Program-made: the position numbers and the translations under genes
The notes under the pieces: generated by a model
Databases searched by the model: none
What the model saw: the letters and a program-made list of their open reading frames with translations, nothing else
Told to the model about the DNA's origin: nothing
Source of the DNA: Candidatus Zixiibacteriota bacterium
Lineage (GTDB): Bacteria > Zixibacteria > MSB-5A5 > GN15 > PGXB01
Assembly: GCA_900498245.1 (NCBI GenBank)
Contig: LS998015.1
Coordinates: 2,868,709 to 2,902,604, forward strand
Length of the DNA stretch: 33,896 nucleotides
Reading direction: 5' to 3'
Shown: positions 9,267-17,703 of the stretch, in pieces
Layout of the letters: each line of letters starts with the position of its first letter
How positions within the stretch are numbered: the stretch's first letter is position 1

Positions 9267-11357
9267 ATGGGAAATTGCCCCAAATTGGATGAGCGGCCTG
9301 CAGTGAAAGAAAAAGATAACCATATCTTCTGGATCTTAAATTATTCCCTGGTATTCCTGTATCTTTTGCATCTGGTCCCCTTCGCGCTTCATAATGCCCG
9401 GCTATGGGGACTCAACCATCTAGTTTTCCTTCCCCCGGGCTTTACAATTGTCTATTCAATTCTGGGAATTTTGACTCTTGGCCTGATTTTTATTCCGGCC
9501 GTTCGCGAGAAAGGGAATGCCATCTTCAACTTCACGGCCTCTCTATTATTTGAATCCCGGCACAAATATCTCGCGCGGGTTCTTGTTATTGTTATTGCGG
9601 GGGTGACCTTTTCAATTTTCCCCATGCCGACACACTTCCTTGGTGACGGATATCAATATCTGGAAAACATCGGCTCCTCGTCAGGGACCTTTGTGAAATG
9701 GAGCGAAATGGGTGTCGCCCTTATAGTTCTTGGCCTCCAATCATTAATCGGCCCCAAAAGCCCCGAGAATGCTCTATTGGCTTTCCGAATTGTCGCCGTC
9801 CTTTCAGGCATCATTACGATATGGTTTTATTTTCTGATTGCCGAGATAATGTCTGGGGACAGAACGTATCGACTAATAGTATTCATAATATCGCTTCTTT
9901 CCGGTTCGCTTCTGCTCTTTTTTGGATATGTGGAGTTCTATCCCCTGCTATGGCCTGCAGTGACAGGCTTCATCTATTATGGTCTGAAATATATTAAAAA
10001 AGGCGCTGGTCTTCCCGGCTGTCTCACTTTTCTATTGGGGGGACTGGTAATTCATTTAATAATGGCGGTTTTCATCCCATCTTTTGCCTATCTGGCTATT
10101 TTTACAGGAAAAGGCGCCATCATATATCGCCGCCTTCGGAAGTTGGTCTGGGTCGTCATCTTGACTGCTGTTGCCGTCTGTCTCGCGGCGGTGATATACA
10201 AATTCAAAACCGATCTGGGCTTCGAAAATATTTTCTTGCCTCTTTTTCAGGGGAAATCGATAAATCCGTCCTATGCCCTTATATCCTTGCCGCACCTTAT
10301 AGATATCGTCAATCTTTTGCTACTTTTATCTCCGCTTCTTCCGGTCATGATCCTGGTGCTGATATTTTATCGCGAACGCAATTTATCCAGATCGGAATTT
10401 ATATATCTGGGATGGGCCGCCGCCGGGACCATCCTTTTTCTCTTTGTCATAGACCCTTCTCTGACCATGCCGCGCGATTGGGATCTTTTCTCTTTGTCCG
10501 CTTTTCCCATCACCCTTCTCATCCTTCTAGCCATAAAGCCGGTCGGCAGGACTTTGATATCCGGCCTCTCTTCAACTATCCTTGTCGCCTTAATTGCCTT
10601 CACGATGCCGTTTATTGTGACCAACCTACGGACAGATTCATCGATTGCCTATGTTTCTTCCTTTGTCAATGAAGACCGCGCCAAATCGATGGGCACGGTG
10701 TTTAATCTAAAAGTATATTATGACAGGATAGGGGATACGGCCCGGGCCGATTCAATCAATCATGAACTGAATCTTCACTATCGCGACCTGGTTCTTATCA
10801 ATCAGGCCCTGAAGGCCGTCTATGATAATGACATGAAGACCGCCAATAATCTGATCCCCTTGATTACACCTAACGAATTTTCTAAAGATTATCACCTCCT
10901 GCTCGGGATGTACTACCTGAATATCAGGAAGACCGATTTTGCGCTTATTGAAATAAGAAAGGCCATTCAACTTCAGCCATATTATTACAAGTCATATCTG
11001 GATCTGGCCATCGCATATATGGCCCAGCGGAATCGGGCCAAATCAATTGAATCGCTTAAAGAAGCCCTGAAACTGAAAAATAACGACAGCGAGGTCCTTT
11101 TTGTCCTGGCCTCGGCGTACCTGGGAGAGGGGCAAGCCGACTCGTGTGAATTTTACAGCCGAAATCTTTTGCGAGTTGATTCGAATTATTTTCCGGTCTA
11201 TTATTTACTGGCGAGGGCGGCCATAATCAAGGGCTCAAAATCAGACGCCGAGAGATGGTCAGAGATTTTTATCGAAAAGGGAACCGGCTCACCCGGTTAT
11301 GATATGCAGAAGAATGAACTACTAAAAATGCTCGGCGACTCCATAAAAGTCAAATGA
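9267..11357 (+). CDS. Array copy 1: GT-C-like multi-pass membrane protein with C-terminal TPRs
   Basis: The 696-residue protein has about 12-13 hydrophobic helices over residues 20-452, then a soluble helical tail with TPRs (clearest at 525-650). The first large loop, after the helix ending near 120, carries THFLGDGY (His123, Asp127) and then FVKWSE. Further landmarks are FFGYVE (Glu223) and MPRDWDLFS (Asp404, Asp406). The order of an acidic loop motif with Tyr, a K-containing segment before an LLGLQSLIG helix, and then AFRIVAVLSG parallels PMT_2/GT39 enzymes (DxxxY, KPP, LFG, RLPSAL), which move sugars from lipid carriers. Glycosyltransferase activity is therefore inferred. The ATG at 9267 has no ribosome binding site; GTG at 9303 with GAG 8 nt upstream is a good alternative. 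This copy has Phe where the others have Asn after FFGYVE. Confidence 0.85.
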   Translation: MGNCPKLDERPAVKEKDNHIFWILNYSLVFLYLLHLVPFALHNARLWGLNHLVFLPPGFTIVYSILGILTLGLIFIPAVREKGNAIFNFTASLLFESRHKYLARVLVIVIAGVTFSIFPMPTHFLGDGYQYLENIGSSSGTFVKWSEMGVALIVLGLQSLIGPKSPENALLAFRIVAVLSGIITIWFYFLIAEIMSGDRTYRLIVFIISLLSGSLLLFFGYVEFYPLLWPAVTGFIYYGLKYIKKGAGLPGCLTFLLGGLVIHLIMAVFIPSFAYLAIFTGKGAIIYRRLRKLVWVVILTAVAVCLAAVIYKFKTDLGFENIFLPLFQGKSINPSYALISLPHLIDIVNLLLLLSPLLPVMILVLIFYRERNLSRSEFIYLGWAAAGTILFLFVIDPSLTMPRDWDLFSLSAFPITLLILLAIKPVGRTLISGLSSTILVALIAFTMPFIVTNLRTDSSIAYVSSFVNEDRAKSMGTVFNLKVYYDRIGDTARADSINHELNLHYRDLVLINQALKAVYDNDMKTANNLIPLITPNEFSKDYHLLLGMYYLNIRKTDFALIEIRKAIQLQPYYYKSYLDLAIAYMAQRNRAKSIESLKEALKLKNNDSEVLFVLASAYLGEGQADSCEFYSRNLLRVDSNYFPVYYLLARAAIIKGSKSDAERWSEIFIEKGTGSPGYDMQKNELLKMLGDSIKVK

Positions 11358-11381
11358 CAGGATTCCGGATAAGTTAAATTC

Positions 11382-13424
11382 ATGAATAAGGAAACAGCTC
11401 CATATTCGTACCTGATAGTTACATTACTTGTAATTCTGTGGGGAATACACTTCATACCGCTTCTATCTGAAAAATCTCGAATGTGGGGCTTCAATCATTT
11501 GATATTTCTTCCCCTGCCCGTGATAATAAGTTTTGTGCTGATCGGGATTTCGGTTCTGGCATTGACCCTTTTGCCATGCAGCCGCAGTTGGGATCAAAAT
11601 CTTACATCATGGTTTTCCCGTATTTTTTTCGAGTCCCGGCAAAAATATCTGTACCGGTCCATTTTCGCGGCCGTCTGCGGCATCATTTTCTTACTATTCC
11701 CCATGCCGACCCATTTTCTTGGCGACGGCTATCAGTACTTGAACAATATCGCATCGGAATCGGGGACATTTGTCAAATGGAGCGAAAAGGGAATTACATA
11801 TATTCTGCTCGCAGTCCAAGCTCTTTTGGGCACGAAAGATCTCCATTCGGCTCTAATGGCCTTCAGAACGGTTTCTGTCGCGTCGGGTATTGCCGCAATT
11901 TGGCTGTATTTTTTGATTGCCCAGGAATCGATTTCCGGACCAATTGGACGATTACTTATTTTTGCCACTCTCACATTTTCGGGAAGCCTTCTATTATTTT
12001 TCGGGTATGTCGAAAATTATCCCCTCCTTTGGATAGCCGTCCCGGGTTTGATTTACTTCTGCCTTCGTTATTTGAAGGGGAAATCCGGTCTTTTGGGGGC
12101 ACTTATTTTTCTTCTTTTCGGAATCTTTATCCATCTTCTTACGGCCATATTTCTTCCGGCGGTCATATATGTAATTTTCAGCGTCGGCCGCGGGAAAATC
12201 CTGTTCCAAAAATTCAGGATGGCCTTCATCGCCGCCGGAAGCGTCTTTATCCTGGCGATAATTTATTTGTTTATCCGCCAGTATTCGACCAATTTGTATT
12301 TTGAAAATATATTCCTGCCGTTATTTACAGGCAAACCGATAGACCCCGCATACGCCATATTGAGTTCGTCGCATATTATCGACATGATAAATCTTCTTTT
12401 TTTGCTGTATCCGCTCCTTCCATTATTCGTCGTAGTAGGATTGAGTGAATTTCGCACTATGGCGTCAAAACCGCCAGGCATGTTCCTTCTGCTCGCCGCA
12501 TTGGGGGGCCTGGCATTTCTGCTGGTTATTGACCCGGGTCTGACCATGCCGCGCGATTGGGATCTGTTCAGTCTTAGCGGCCTTGCACTCATCTTGTTTC
12601 TACTGACGAATAGCAGATATGACAGCGACAGAAATCTCATGAGGATCCCGATAATCCCGGTAATTGCAGTCACAATTTTATCCTCGGTACCTTATGTAAT
12701 GGTCAATCTTAACGGCCCTTCTTCCGCGCGGTACGTAGAGAATTTTGTATCGAATGATATGAGTAAATCAATGGGCACTCTGATAACTTTGCGGGAATAT
12801 TTCAAGGAACAAGGCGACATGACCCTGGCTGATTCCGTGAACGACGTCATTAATAGTAAATTTGGCAATTTCAATTTGATGCGTGACGCCATGACCGCCA
12901 TTCAGCGCGGCGATTTGAATCGAGCAGGTCAAATAATAAACCGGATCGCGCCCGATAAATTTTCCAAAAATTATCATCGCCTCATGGCATTTTACCATCT
13001 TCTCGAAAAAAAACCGGGCTTGGCCGCCCAAGAAGCCCGCAAGGCCATTCAGGTACAACCCTATTCGTACGATTCCTATTTGCTGTTGTCGAGTTGCTTT
13101 CAAATTCAGGGCGAGTATGACAGCGCCCTAGCCGTCCTACAGGTCGCCTATCAACTGAATAACAGATCTCTGCCCATTTTGACGGCCCTGGCCGATATTT
13201 CCCTGTTCCAAAGAAATTTTGAATCAGCGCTGATCTATTCATCAAAAATTATTGAAATGGATTCCCTGAATGCCAATGGCCTTTATTTTCTTACCAAATC
13301 GTATTTTGGTGAAGGACGGACGGAGGATGCACGGAAGTACGCCGGAAAATATCTAACATACGAAGCCCGGGATCCATTGTTCGAAACACGTAAGAAGGAA
13401 CTTCATGAGTTGCTCGGGAGATGA
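11382..13424 (+). CDS. Array copy 2: GT-C-like multi-pass membrane protein with C-terminal TPRs
   Basis: This 680-residue protein aligns from end to end with its upstream neighbour, which ends 24 nt before it. The motif positions are THFLGDGY with His111 and Asp115, FFGYVENYP with Glu211, and MPRDWDLFS with Asp392 and Asp394. Just after the last membrane helix comes a conserved N-x-x-x-x-SS-x-x-Y element (NLNGPSSARY), then a linker ending DKFSKNYH and TPRs with the family phrase EARKAIQVQPYSYDSYL. The short N-terminus of about 10 residues before the first helix suggests the ATG is correct, though the ribosome binding site is weak. It overlaps the next gene by 4 nt, so the two are probably translationally coupled. 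A periplasmic location for the TPR half is expected if it follows TMTC topology, but helix counts by eye cannot settle the side. Confidence 0.85.
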   Translation: MNKETAPYSYLIVTLLVILWGIHFIPLLSEKSRMWGFNHLIFLPLPVIISFVLIGISVLALTLLPCSRSWDQNLTSWFSRIFFESRQKYLYRSIFAAVCGIIFLLFPMPTHFLGDGYQYLNNIASESGTFVKWSEKGITYILLAVQALLGTKDLHSALMAFRTVSVASGIAAIWLYFLIAQESISGPIGRLLIFATLTFSGSLLLFFGYVENYPLLWIAVPGLIYFCLRYLKGKSGLLGALIFLLFGIFIHLLTAIFLPAVIYVIFSVGRGKILFQKFRMAFIAAGSVFILAIIYLFIRQYSTNLYFENIFLPLFTGKPIDPAYAILSSSHIIDMINLLFLLYPLLPLFVVVGLSEFRTMASKPPGMFLLLAALGGLAFLLVIDPGLTMPRDWDLFSLSGLALILFLLTNSRYDSDRNLMRIPIIPVIAVTILSSVPYVMVNLNGPSSARYVENFVSNDMSKSMGTLITLREYFKEQGDMTLADSVNDVINSKFGNFNLMRDAMTAIQRGDLNRAGQIINRIAPDKFSKNYHRLMAFYHLLEKKPGLAAQEARKAIQVQPYSYDSYLLLSSCFQIQGEYDSALAVLQVAYQLNNRSLPILTALADISLFQRNFESALIYSSKIIEMDSLNANGLYFLTKSYFGEGRTEDARKYAGKYLTYEARDPLFETRKKELHELLGR

Positions 13425-15508
13425 TGCTCCGGCATTGGCCGAAGAGCCGAAAGGCAATTATGGGATATAATCGGGGCCGCAACTGGTTTCACCTTTCATA
13501 TCTTTTCCTGATCTTGATTTTCCTGCTTCATCTATTTCCTATTGCCGCGTCATCATCGCGAATGTGGGGCTTTAATCATCTGCTGTTTCTGCCTCCTTCT
13601 TATACAATGATTTTTATAATCGCGGCGCTGTTTGCCGTCCTGTTTCCCCTGACCCCCGTCGCCTCGAAATACAGTACTGCACTGGCCGACGGTTTTACAA
13701 CGCTGTTTTACAATTCGTCCCGCCGTTATGTTTATAGAGCCATTGTCATTGCTCTGGCGGCTGTCCTGTTTGTTGCCTTCCCGGCGCCGACTCATTTTCT
13801 TGGCGACGGTTATTCTGTGCTGAATAATATCGCATCGCCATCAGGACATTTCGTCAAGTGGACTGAAAAAGGGATTACCTATATACTCCTCGGGCTGCAG
13901 TCGCTATTCGGCGGCAGTTCACCCAATAACGCCGAAGCCGCCTTCCGTGCGGTTTCTGTGATTTCCGGAATGATCGCCGTCTGGTTCTATTTTCTTCTAG
14001 CCGAGATCATGGCCGACAGCCGAATTAAGAGACTTTTGATCTTCGGAACATTGTTTTTTTCCGGATCGCTTCTTCTGTTTTTTGGGTATGTTGAGAATTA
14101 TCCGCTTCTCTGGCCGGCGGGGAGTGCTTTCATCTATTTTTCGATGAAGTATATAAGGACGGGGCGGGGAATCACGCCGGCATTGGTTATCCTTTTGTTC
14201 GGAATCATGATACATCTTGAAACATCCATTTTTATTCCGACCTTTATTTTCATAGTCTTTGCTCGCGGTAAGCCGCGTAATTTGTACAATAGGTTTCCCC
14301 GGTCATTTCAGGGCTTCACTTTGCTTTTAATCGGCGCCGTCATTTTCCTTTTTTCCCGAAAAATCATGACCGATTTGTATTTTGAAAACATCTTTCTGCC
14401 GCCCTTTGTCGGGAAATCGATCGATCCATCCTATGCGATTTTTTCCGTTCGTCACCTTCTTGACCAATTGAATCTATTACTGCTTCTTTATCCCGCTATC
14501 CCCCTTCTTTTGCTCTGGGGGCTGCGTAGTCTCTCCTGGAAACATTGGGACAAAATAACAATATTTCTGTTTTTGGCCGCCGGCGGCGGTCTGTTATTTA
14601 TGACTGTCATCGACCCCACGCTCGGCATGGCCAAGGATTGGGATTTATTCTCATTGACCGGGCTTGGTTCGGCGCTTTTGCTGCTTTACCTAATAAAGGA
14701 AGAATTCCATTTGACGATCGCGAGAATTTTGGTGCCTTTTTTGCTCCTTATCTCATTATCTACGGTCAATTATCTGGTCACCAATCTCGATAAAGAAAGT
14801 TCGGAAAAATATATAAGGAACATTATCGCTTTTGACGGCAAACGGGCGCTTCACGCTATGATTGTTCTGAGAGACTATTGCCTTCGCGACGGCCGGGTGG
14901 CGGCCGCCGATTCGATCGACAGCGATTTTCGGATCCGGTTTCCCGATGAAGCCGATATTCAGCGCGCCGGCTATGCTCTCGATCAGGGCGATACTCTCCT
15001 GGCGACCGGGATCATGGAAGCGATGCCCGCTCAAAAATTCTCCTATGCTTATCATAATCTGTGGAGCATGATTTATTACTGGGAAAAGAAATATGACAGT
15101 GCTCTAATGCAATCCGATATGGCCGTCACCTTGAACAATTATAATTCAAACCTATTCTTCAACCGCGCCCGCATCTTCAGTCGGATGGAAAATTATGACA
15201 GCGCCATTGGGGCACTGAAAAATGCCTATCTCCTGGACAATTCCAATATTGAGATCATTACCGGCATGGCGGCCCTTTTCATCTACTTCAAGCAACCGGA
15301 TTCCTGCATCAAATATTCCCTCCGGGCACAGGCGATTGATTCCGACCGCCCATCTTCATATTATTTTTTGGCGCAAGCATATAATCTTCTGAATGATCAC
15401 GTCTTGGCCGTCGAAAATGCCCGTCAATATCTGAAACTCGGGGCAAAAGACCCAGCCTTTGCCAGACGAAGAGCGGAAATGATGAGTCTTGTGGGGGATG
15501 CGTTATGA
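13421..15508 (+). CDS. Array copy 3: GT-C-like multi-pass membrane protein with C-terminal TPRs
   Basis: This 695-residue member starts with ATG overlapping the previous stop (ATGATG/TGA). A second ATG at 13460 has AAAGG 5 nt upstream and would remove 13 residues, giving an N-terminus like the other copies; it may be the true start. Motifs: THFLGDGY (His125, Asp129), FFGYVENYP (Glu225), and MAKDWDLFS (Asp406, Asp408). It is the only copy with Lys rather than Arg before DWD, and Ala replaces Pro as in copy 5. The IHLETS segment keeps the His-Leu pair found in all copies in the middle of the membrane domain. TPR-like repeats occupy about 525-680, including YDSALMQSDMAVTLNNYNSN and YDSAIGALKNAYLLDNSN. 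It overlaps the next gene by 4 nt. Confidence 0.85.
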   Translation: MMLRHWPKSRKAIMGYNRGRNWFHLSYLFLILIFLLHLFPIAASSSRMWGFNHLLFLPPSYTMIFIIAALFAVLFPLTPVASKYSTALADGFTTLFYNSSRRYVYRAIVIALAAVLFVAFPAPTHFLGDGYSVLNNIASPSGHFVKWTEKGITYILLGLQSLFGGSSPNNAEAAFRAVSVISGMIAVWFYFLLAEIMADSRIKRLLIFGTLFFSGSLLLFFGYVENYPLLWPAGSAFIYFSMKYIRTGRGITPALVILLFGIMIHLETSIFIPTFIFIVFARGKPRNLYNRFPRSFQGFTLLLIGAVIFLFSRKIMTDLYFENIFLPPFVGKSIDPSYAIFSVRHLLDQLNLLLLLYPAIPLLLLWGLRSLSWKHWDKITIFLFLAAGGGLLFMTVIDPTLGMAKDWDLFSLTGLGSALLLLYLIKEEFHLTIARILVPFLLLISLSTVNYLVTNLDKESSEKYIRNIIAFDGKRALHAMIVLRDYCLRDGRVAAADSIDSDFRIRFPDEADIQRAGYALDQGDTLLATGIMEAMPAQKFSYAYHNLWSMIYYWEKKYDSALMQSDMAVTLNNYNSNLFFNRARIFSRMENYDSAIGALKNAYLLDNSNIEIITGMAALFIYFKQPDSCIKYSLRAQAIDSDRPSSYYFLAQAYNLLNDHVLAVENARQYLKLGAKDPAFARRRAEMMSLVGDAL

Positions 15509-17574
15509 GGGGAAAGTCCCGATTTGTTAAAAGCCCGAAATTTTCGACCGGGCCATTCTGGGTCCCTTATTTAATTCTCTCCGGATTGTTTGCGCTTCAG
15601 TTTCTTCCTCTTCTATTTCCCCGGAGCCGCCTTTGGGCTTTTAACAGTCTAATCTTCCTTCCGCCCGCATACCTGGTTGCATGTATTTTGCTTGCAGCCG
15701 TTGCCCTGATTGCCCCATTTCTCACTTTTATGGCTCCGTTTAACAGCAGGCTAAAATCATGGTTCCAGCAGGTATTTTTCGAGTCCCCGCGAAAATATCT
15801 CTATAGGCTTCTTTTCGTCGGCGTCAGCGTGACACTTTTTATAACGCTTTCCGCGAAAACTCATTTTCTTGGCGACGGTTATGCTCTTCTCGGGAATTTG
15901 GCTTCGCAGACCGGTGAATTTGTTAAATGGAGCGAGCGCGGGGTTACTATTATTCTGATAACGGTCAGATCGCTTTTGGGCGGGCCAAGTGCCGATACCG
16001 CTTTGAATTCTTTCCGGATGGTATCATACCTATCAGGGGCCGTATCACTTTGGTTCATTTTTGCCTTGACCGGTCTGATTTCTTCCGGAGATCGCTATCA
16101 TATTATGGTCTTTTCGGCCCTCCTTTTTACCGGGATGCTTCTTCTTTTCTTTGGCTATGTTGAGAATTACCCCCTCGTCTGGATCGGCCTTACCGGATTT
16201 TCTTTTTTTGCCATTAAATATCTGCGCACGGGGAAAGGAATTGTTCTATCAGGCACATTTCTCCTTTTTGGAATATTTATGCATCTCGAGATGGGCATAT
16301 TCGTTCCGGCATATCTGTTCCTTTTATTTATTCGAGGGGCCGGGAACCGATTTTATAAACGATTTCCGTATTTGGTTTGGATTTTCGTCTGTACTTTAAT
16401 AATTCTGGCACTGTACATATTCCGACACAAATATTCGACCAGTGTTTACTTTCAAAATTTCTTTCTTCCCTTATTCACGGGAAAGCCGCAGGATCCGGCC
16501 TATGCTGTTTTCAGTTGGCCCCACATAATAGATATGCTGAATCAATTGTTCCTGCTATTTCCGTTACTATTGATTCTTCTTCCTTTCGCCTCGAGAGGAT
16601 GGAAAAGACTTCTTAAATCGTCCGAAGGCTTATTTTTAACGCTGATGGCCCTGGGCGGAGTTGCTTTTCTCTCAATTATAGATCCTACCCTGGGGATGCC
16701 ACGGGATTGGGATCTTTTTTCAATCACTGCCTTCGGCCTGATTTTATTAGTCGTCCTGGCAATTCCCGACAAAAAGGAAATTATTCCGGTCAGATTTATT
16801 TTCCCCCTCTTGATGTTTTCCGTAATGATCTCCGGATTGAATATCGCGAAAAATATAAATGTTAACTCATCTCTTGCGTATACAAGGTATTTTGCCCGCC
16901 TTGACACACCCAAATCCCTATCCACTCTGATGGCCATGCACGGATATTTCAAAAATAACAGCGATACTGCGGCCGTCGCCGATCTGCATCTGGAGTTCAG
17001 CGATATCTTCCAGTCCGAACAAAAAATGGAACGAGCCGTCAAGGCGGGAGACAACGGCGATTTTAAATCTCTTAGAGCCCTTCTCGATTCGATACCTCCC
17101 GACAATTACTCGTCCCGCTACCACCTCATCCTGAGCCAGAAAATGGCTTTCGAGGGGCAGTTGCAGTTGTCGCTGCAGGAACTGAACAAGGCCATCCAAC
17201 TGCAGGAGTATAATTTCAATTTATATACACGGCGCTCCATGATTTATGCCATCCTGAATAAATATCCCGAGGCCCTGACCGACCTGCAGATGGCATATCG
17301 TTTGAACAACAGCAACATGGCATTGCTCGAAGGTCTGGCAATTATGCAACTCGAGTGTAACAGACCCGATTCAGCCCTGTATTATACGGAACTGCTGGAA
17401 AAACAGGGTCCGACCGGCACCCTTCTATTTTATATCAGAGCCCGCGCCGGAAGTCTCCTGGGCAATGAGCAACTGGCAAAAATCAATGCCCATCTTTACA
17501 TCGACAAAGCGCTTACTGATCCGAAATACCCGGTTCGAAAAAAGGAAATGGAACAGATTTTGAGACTTCCCTGA
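15505..17574 (+). CDS. Array copy 4: GT-C-like multi-pass membrane protein with C-terminal TPRs
   Basis: This 689-residue copy has the clearest ribosome binding site of the array, GGGGGAT at 15493-15499, and an ATGA overlap with the preceding gene. The loop motif is preceded by SAK instead of the PMP or PAP seen elsewhere, but THFLGDGY itself is intact (His120, Asp124), as are FFGYVENYP (Glu220) and MPRDWDLFS (Asp401, Asp403). The middle His-Leu pair is in FMHLEMG. The TPR half begins after PPDNYSSRYH and contains SLQELNKAIQLQEYNFNLY and YPEALTDLQMAYRLNNSNM. The acidic-rich linker before the TPRs is the most diverged stretch relative to the other copies. It closes the tightly packed part of the array; 129 nt separate it from copy 5. 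Confidence 0.85.
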   Translation: MRGKSRFVKSPKFSTGPFWVPYLILSGLFALQFLPLLFPRSRLWAFNSLIFLPPAYLVACILLAAVALIAPFLTFMAPFNSRLKSWFQQVFFESPRKYLYRLLFVGVSVTLFITLSAKTHFLGDGYALLGNLASQTGEFVKWSERGVTIILITVRSLLGGPSADTALNSFRMVSYLSGAVSLWFIFALTGLISSGDRYHIMVFSALLFTGMLLLFFGYVENYPLVWIGLTGFSFFAIKYLRTGKGIVLSGTFLLFGIFMHLEMGIFVPAYLFLLFIRGAGNRFYKRFPYLVWIFVCTLIILALYIFRHKYSTSVYFQNFFLPLFTGKPQDPAYAVFSWPHIIDMLNQLFLLFPLLLILLPFASRGWKRLLKSSEGLFLTLMALGGVAFLSIIDPTLGMPRDWDLFSITAFGLILLVVLAIPDKKEIIPVRFIFPLLMFSVMISGLNIAKNINVNSSLAYTRYFARLDTPKSLSTLMAMHGYFKNNSDTAAVADLHLEFSDIFQSEQKMERAVKAGDNGDFKSLRALLDSIPPDNYSSRYHLILSQKMAFEGQLQLSLQELNKAIQLQEYNFNLYTRRSMIYAILNKYPEALTDLQMAYRLNNSNMALLEGLAIMQLECNRPDSALYYTELLEKQGPTGTLLFYIRARAGSLLGNEQLAKINAHLYIDKALTDPKYPVRKKEMEQILRLP

Positions 17575-17603
17575 ACGACTCTGTCGCATCCTCAAGTTTC
17601 GGG

Positions 17604-17617
17604 GTCAGTCGACTGAC
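17604..17617. promoter_or_regulatory. 14-bp perfect palindrome, possible operator of array copy 5
   Basis: GTCAGTCGACTGAC reads identically on both strands. It lies 4 nt upstream of the -35 box of the predicted promoter for copy 5, a position typical of activator or repressor sites. No T tract follows directly, so it is not a standard terminator for copy 4. Confidence 0.35.
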
Positions 17618-17621
17618 GAAT

Positions 17622-17651
17622 TTCACTTCCCGATAATAATATTTGTATAAT
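17622..17651 (+). promoter_or_regulatory. Promoter of array copy 5
   Basis: A consensus TATAAT (17646-17651) lies 18 bases after TTCACT (17622-17627, four of six matches to TTGACA). It would give a leader of about 45 nt before the TTG at 17704, and makes copy 5 a separate transcription unit or one with an additional start. Confidence 0.5.
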
Positions 17652-17703
17652 ATTCCGGGCGACCATAAATTTGGGATACATCTATTAATCAACGGGGTTA
17701 TAA

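Noticed and set aside
11483-12304. A 273-codon plus-strand frame inside array copy 2
   Set aside because: Overlaps a conserved membrane-protein frame out of register and has no family features.
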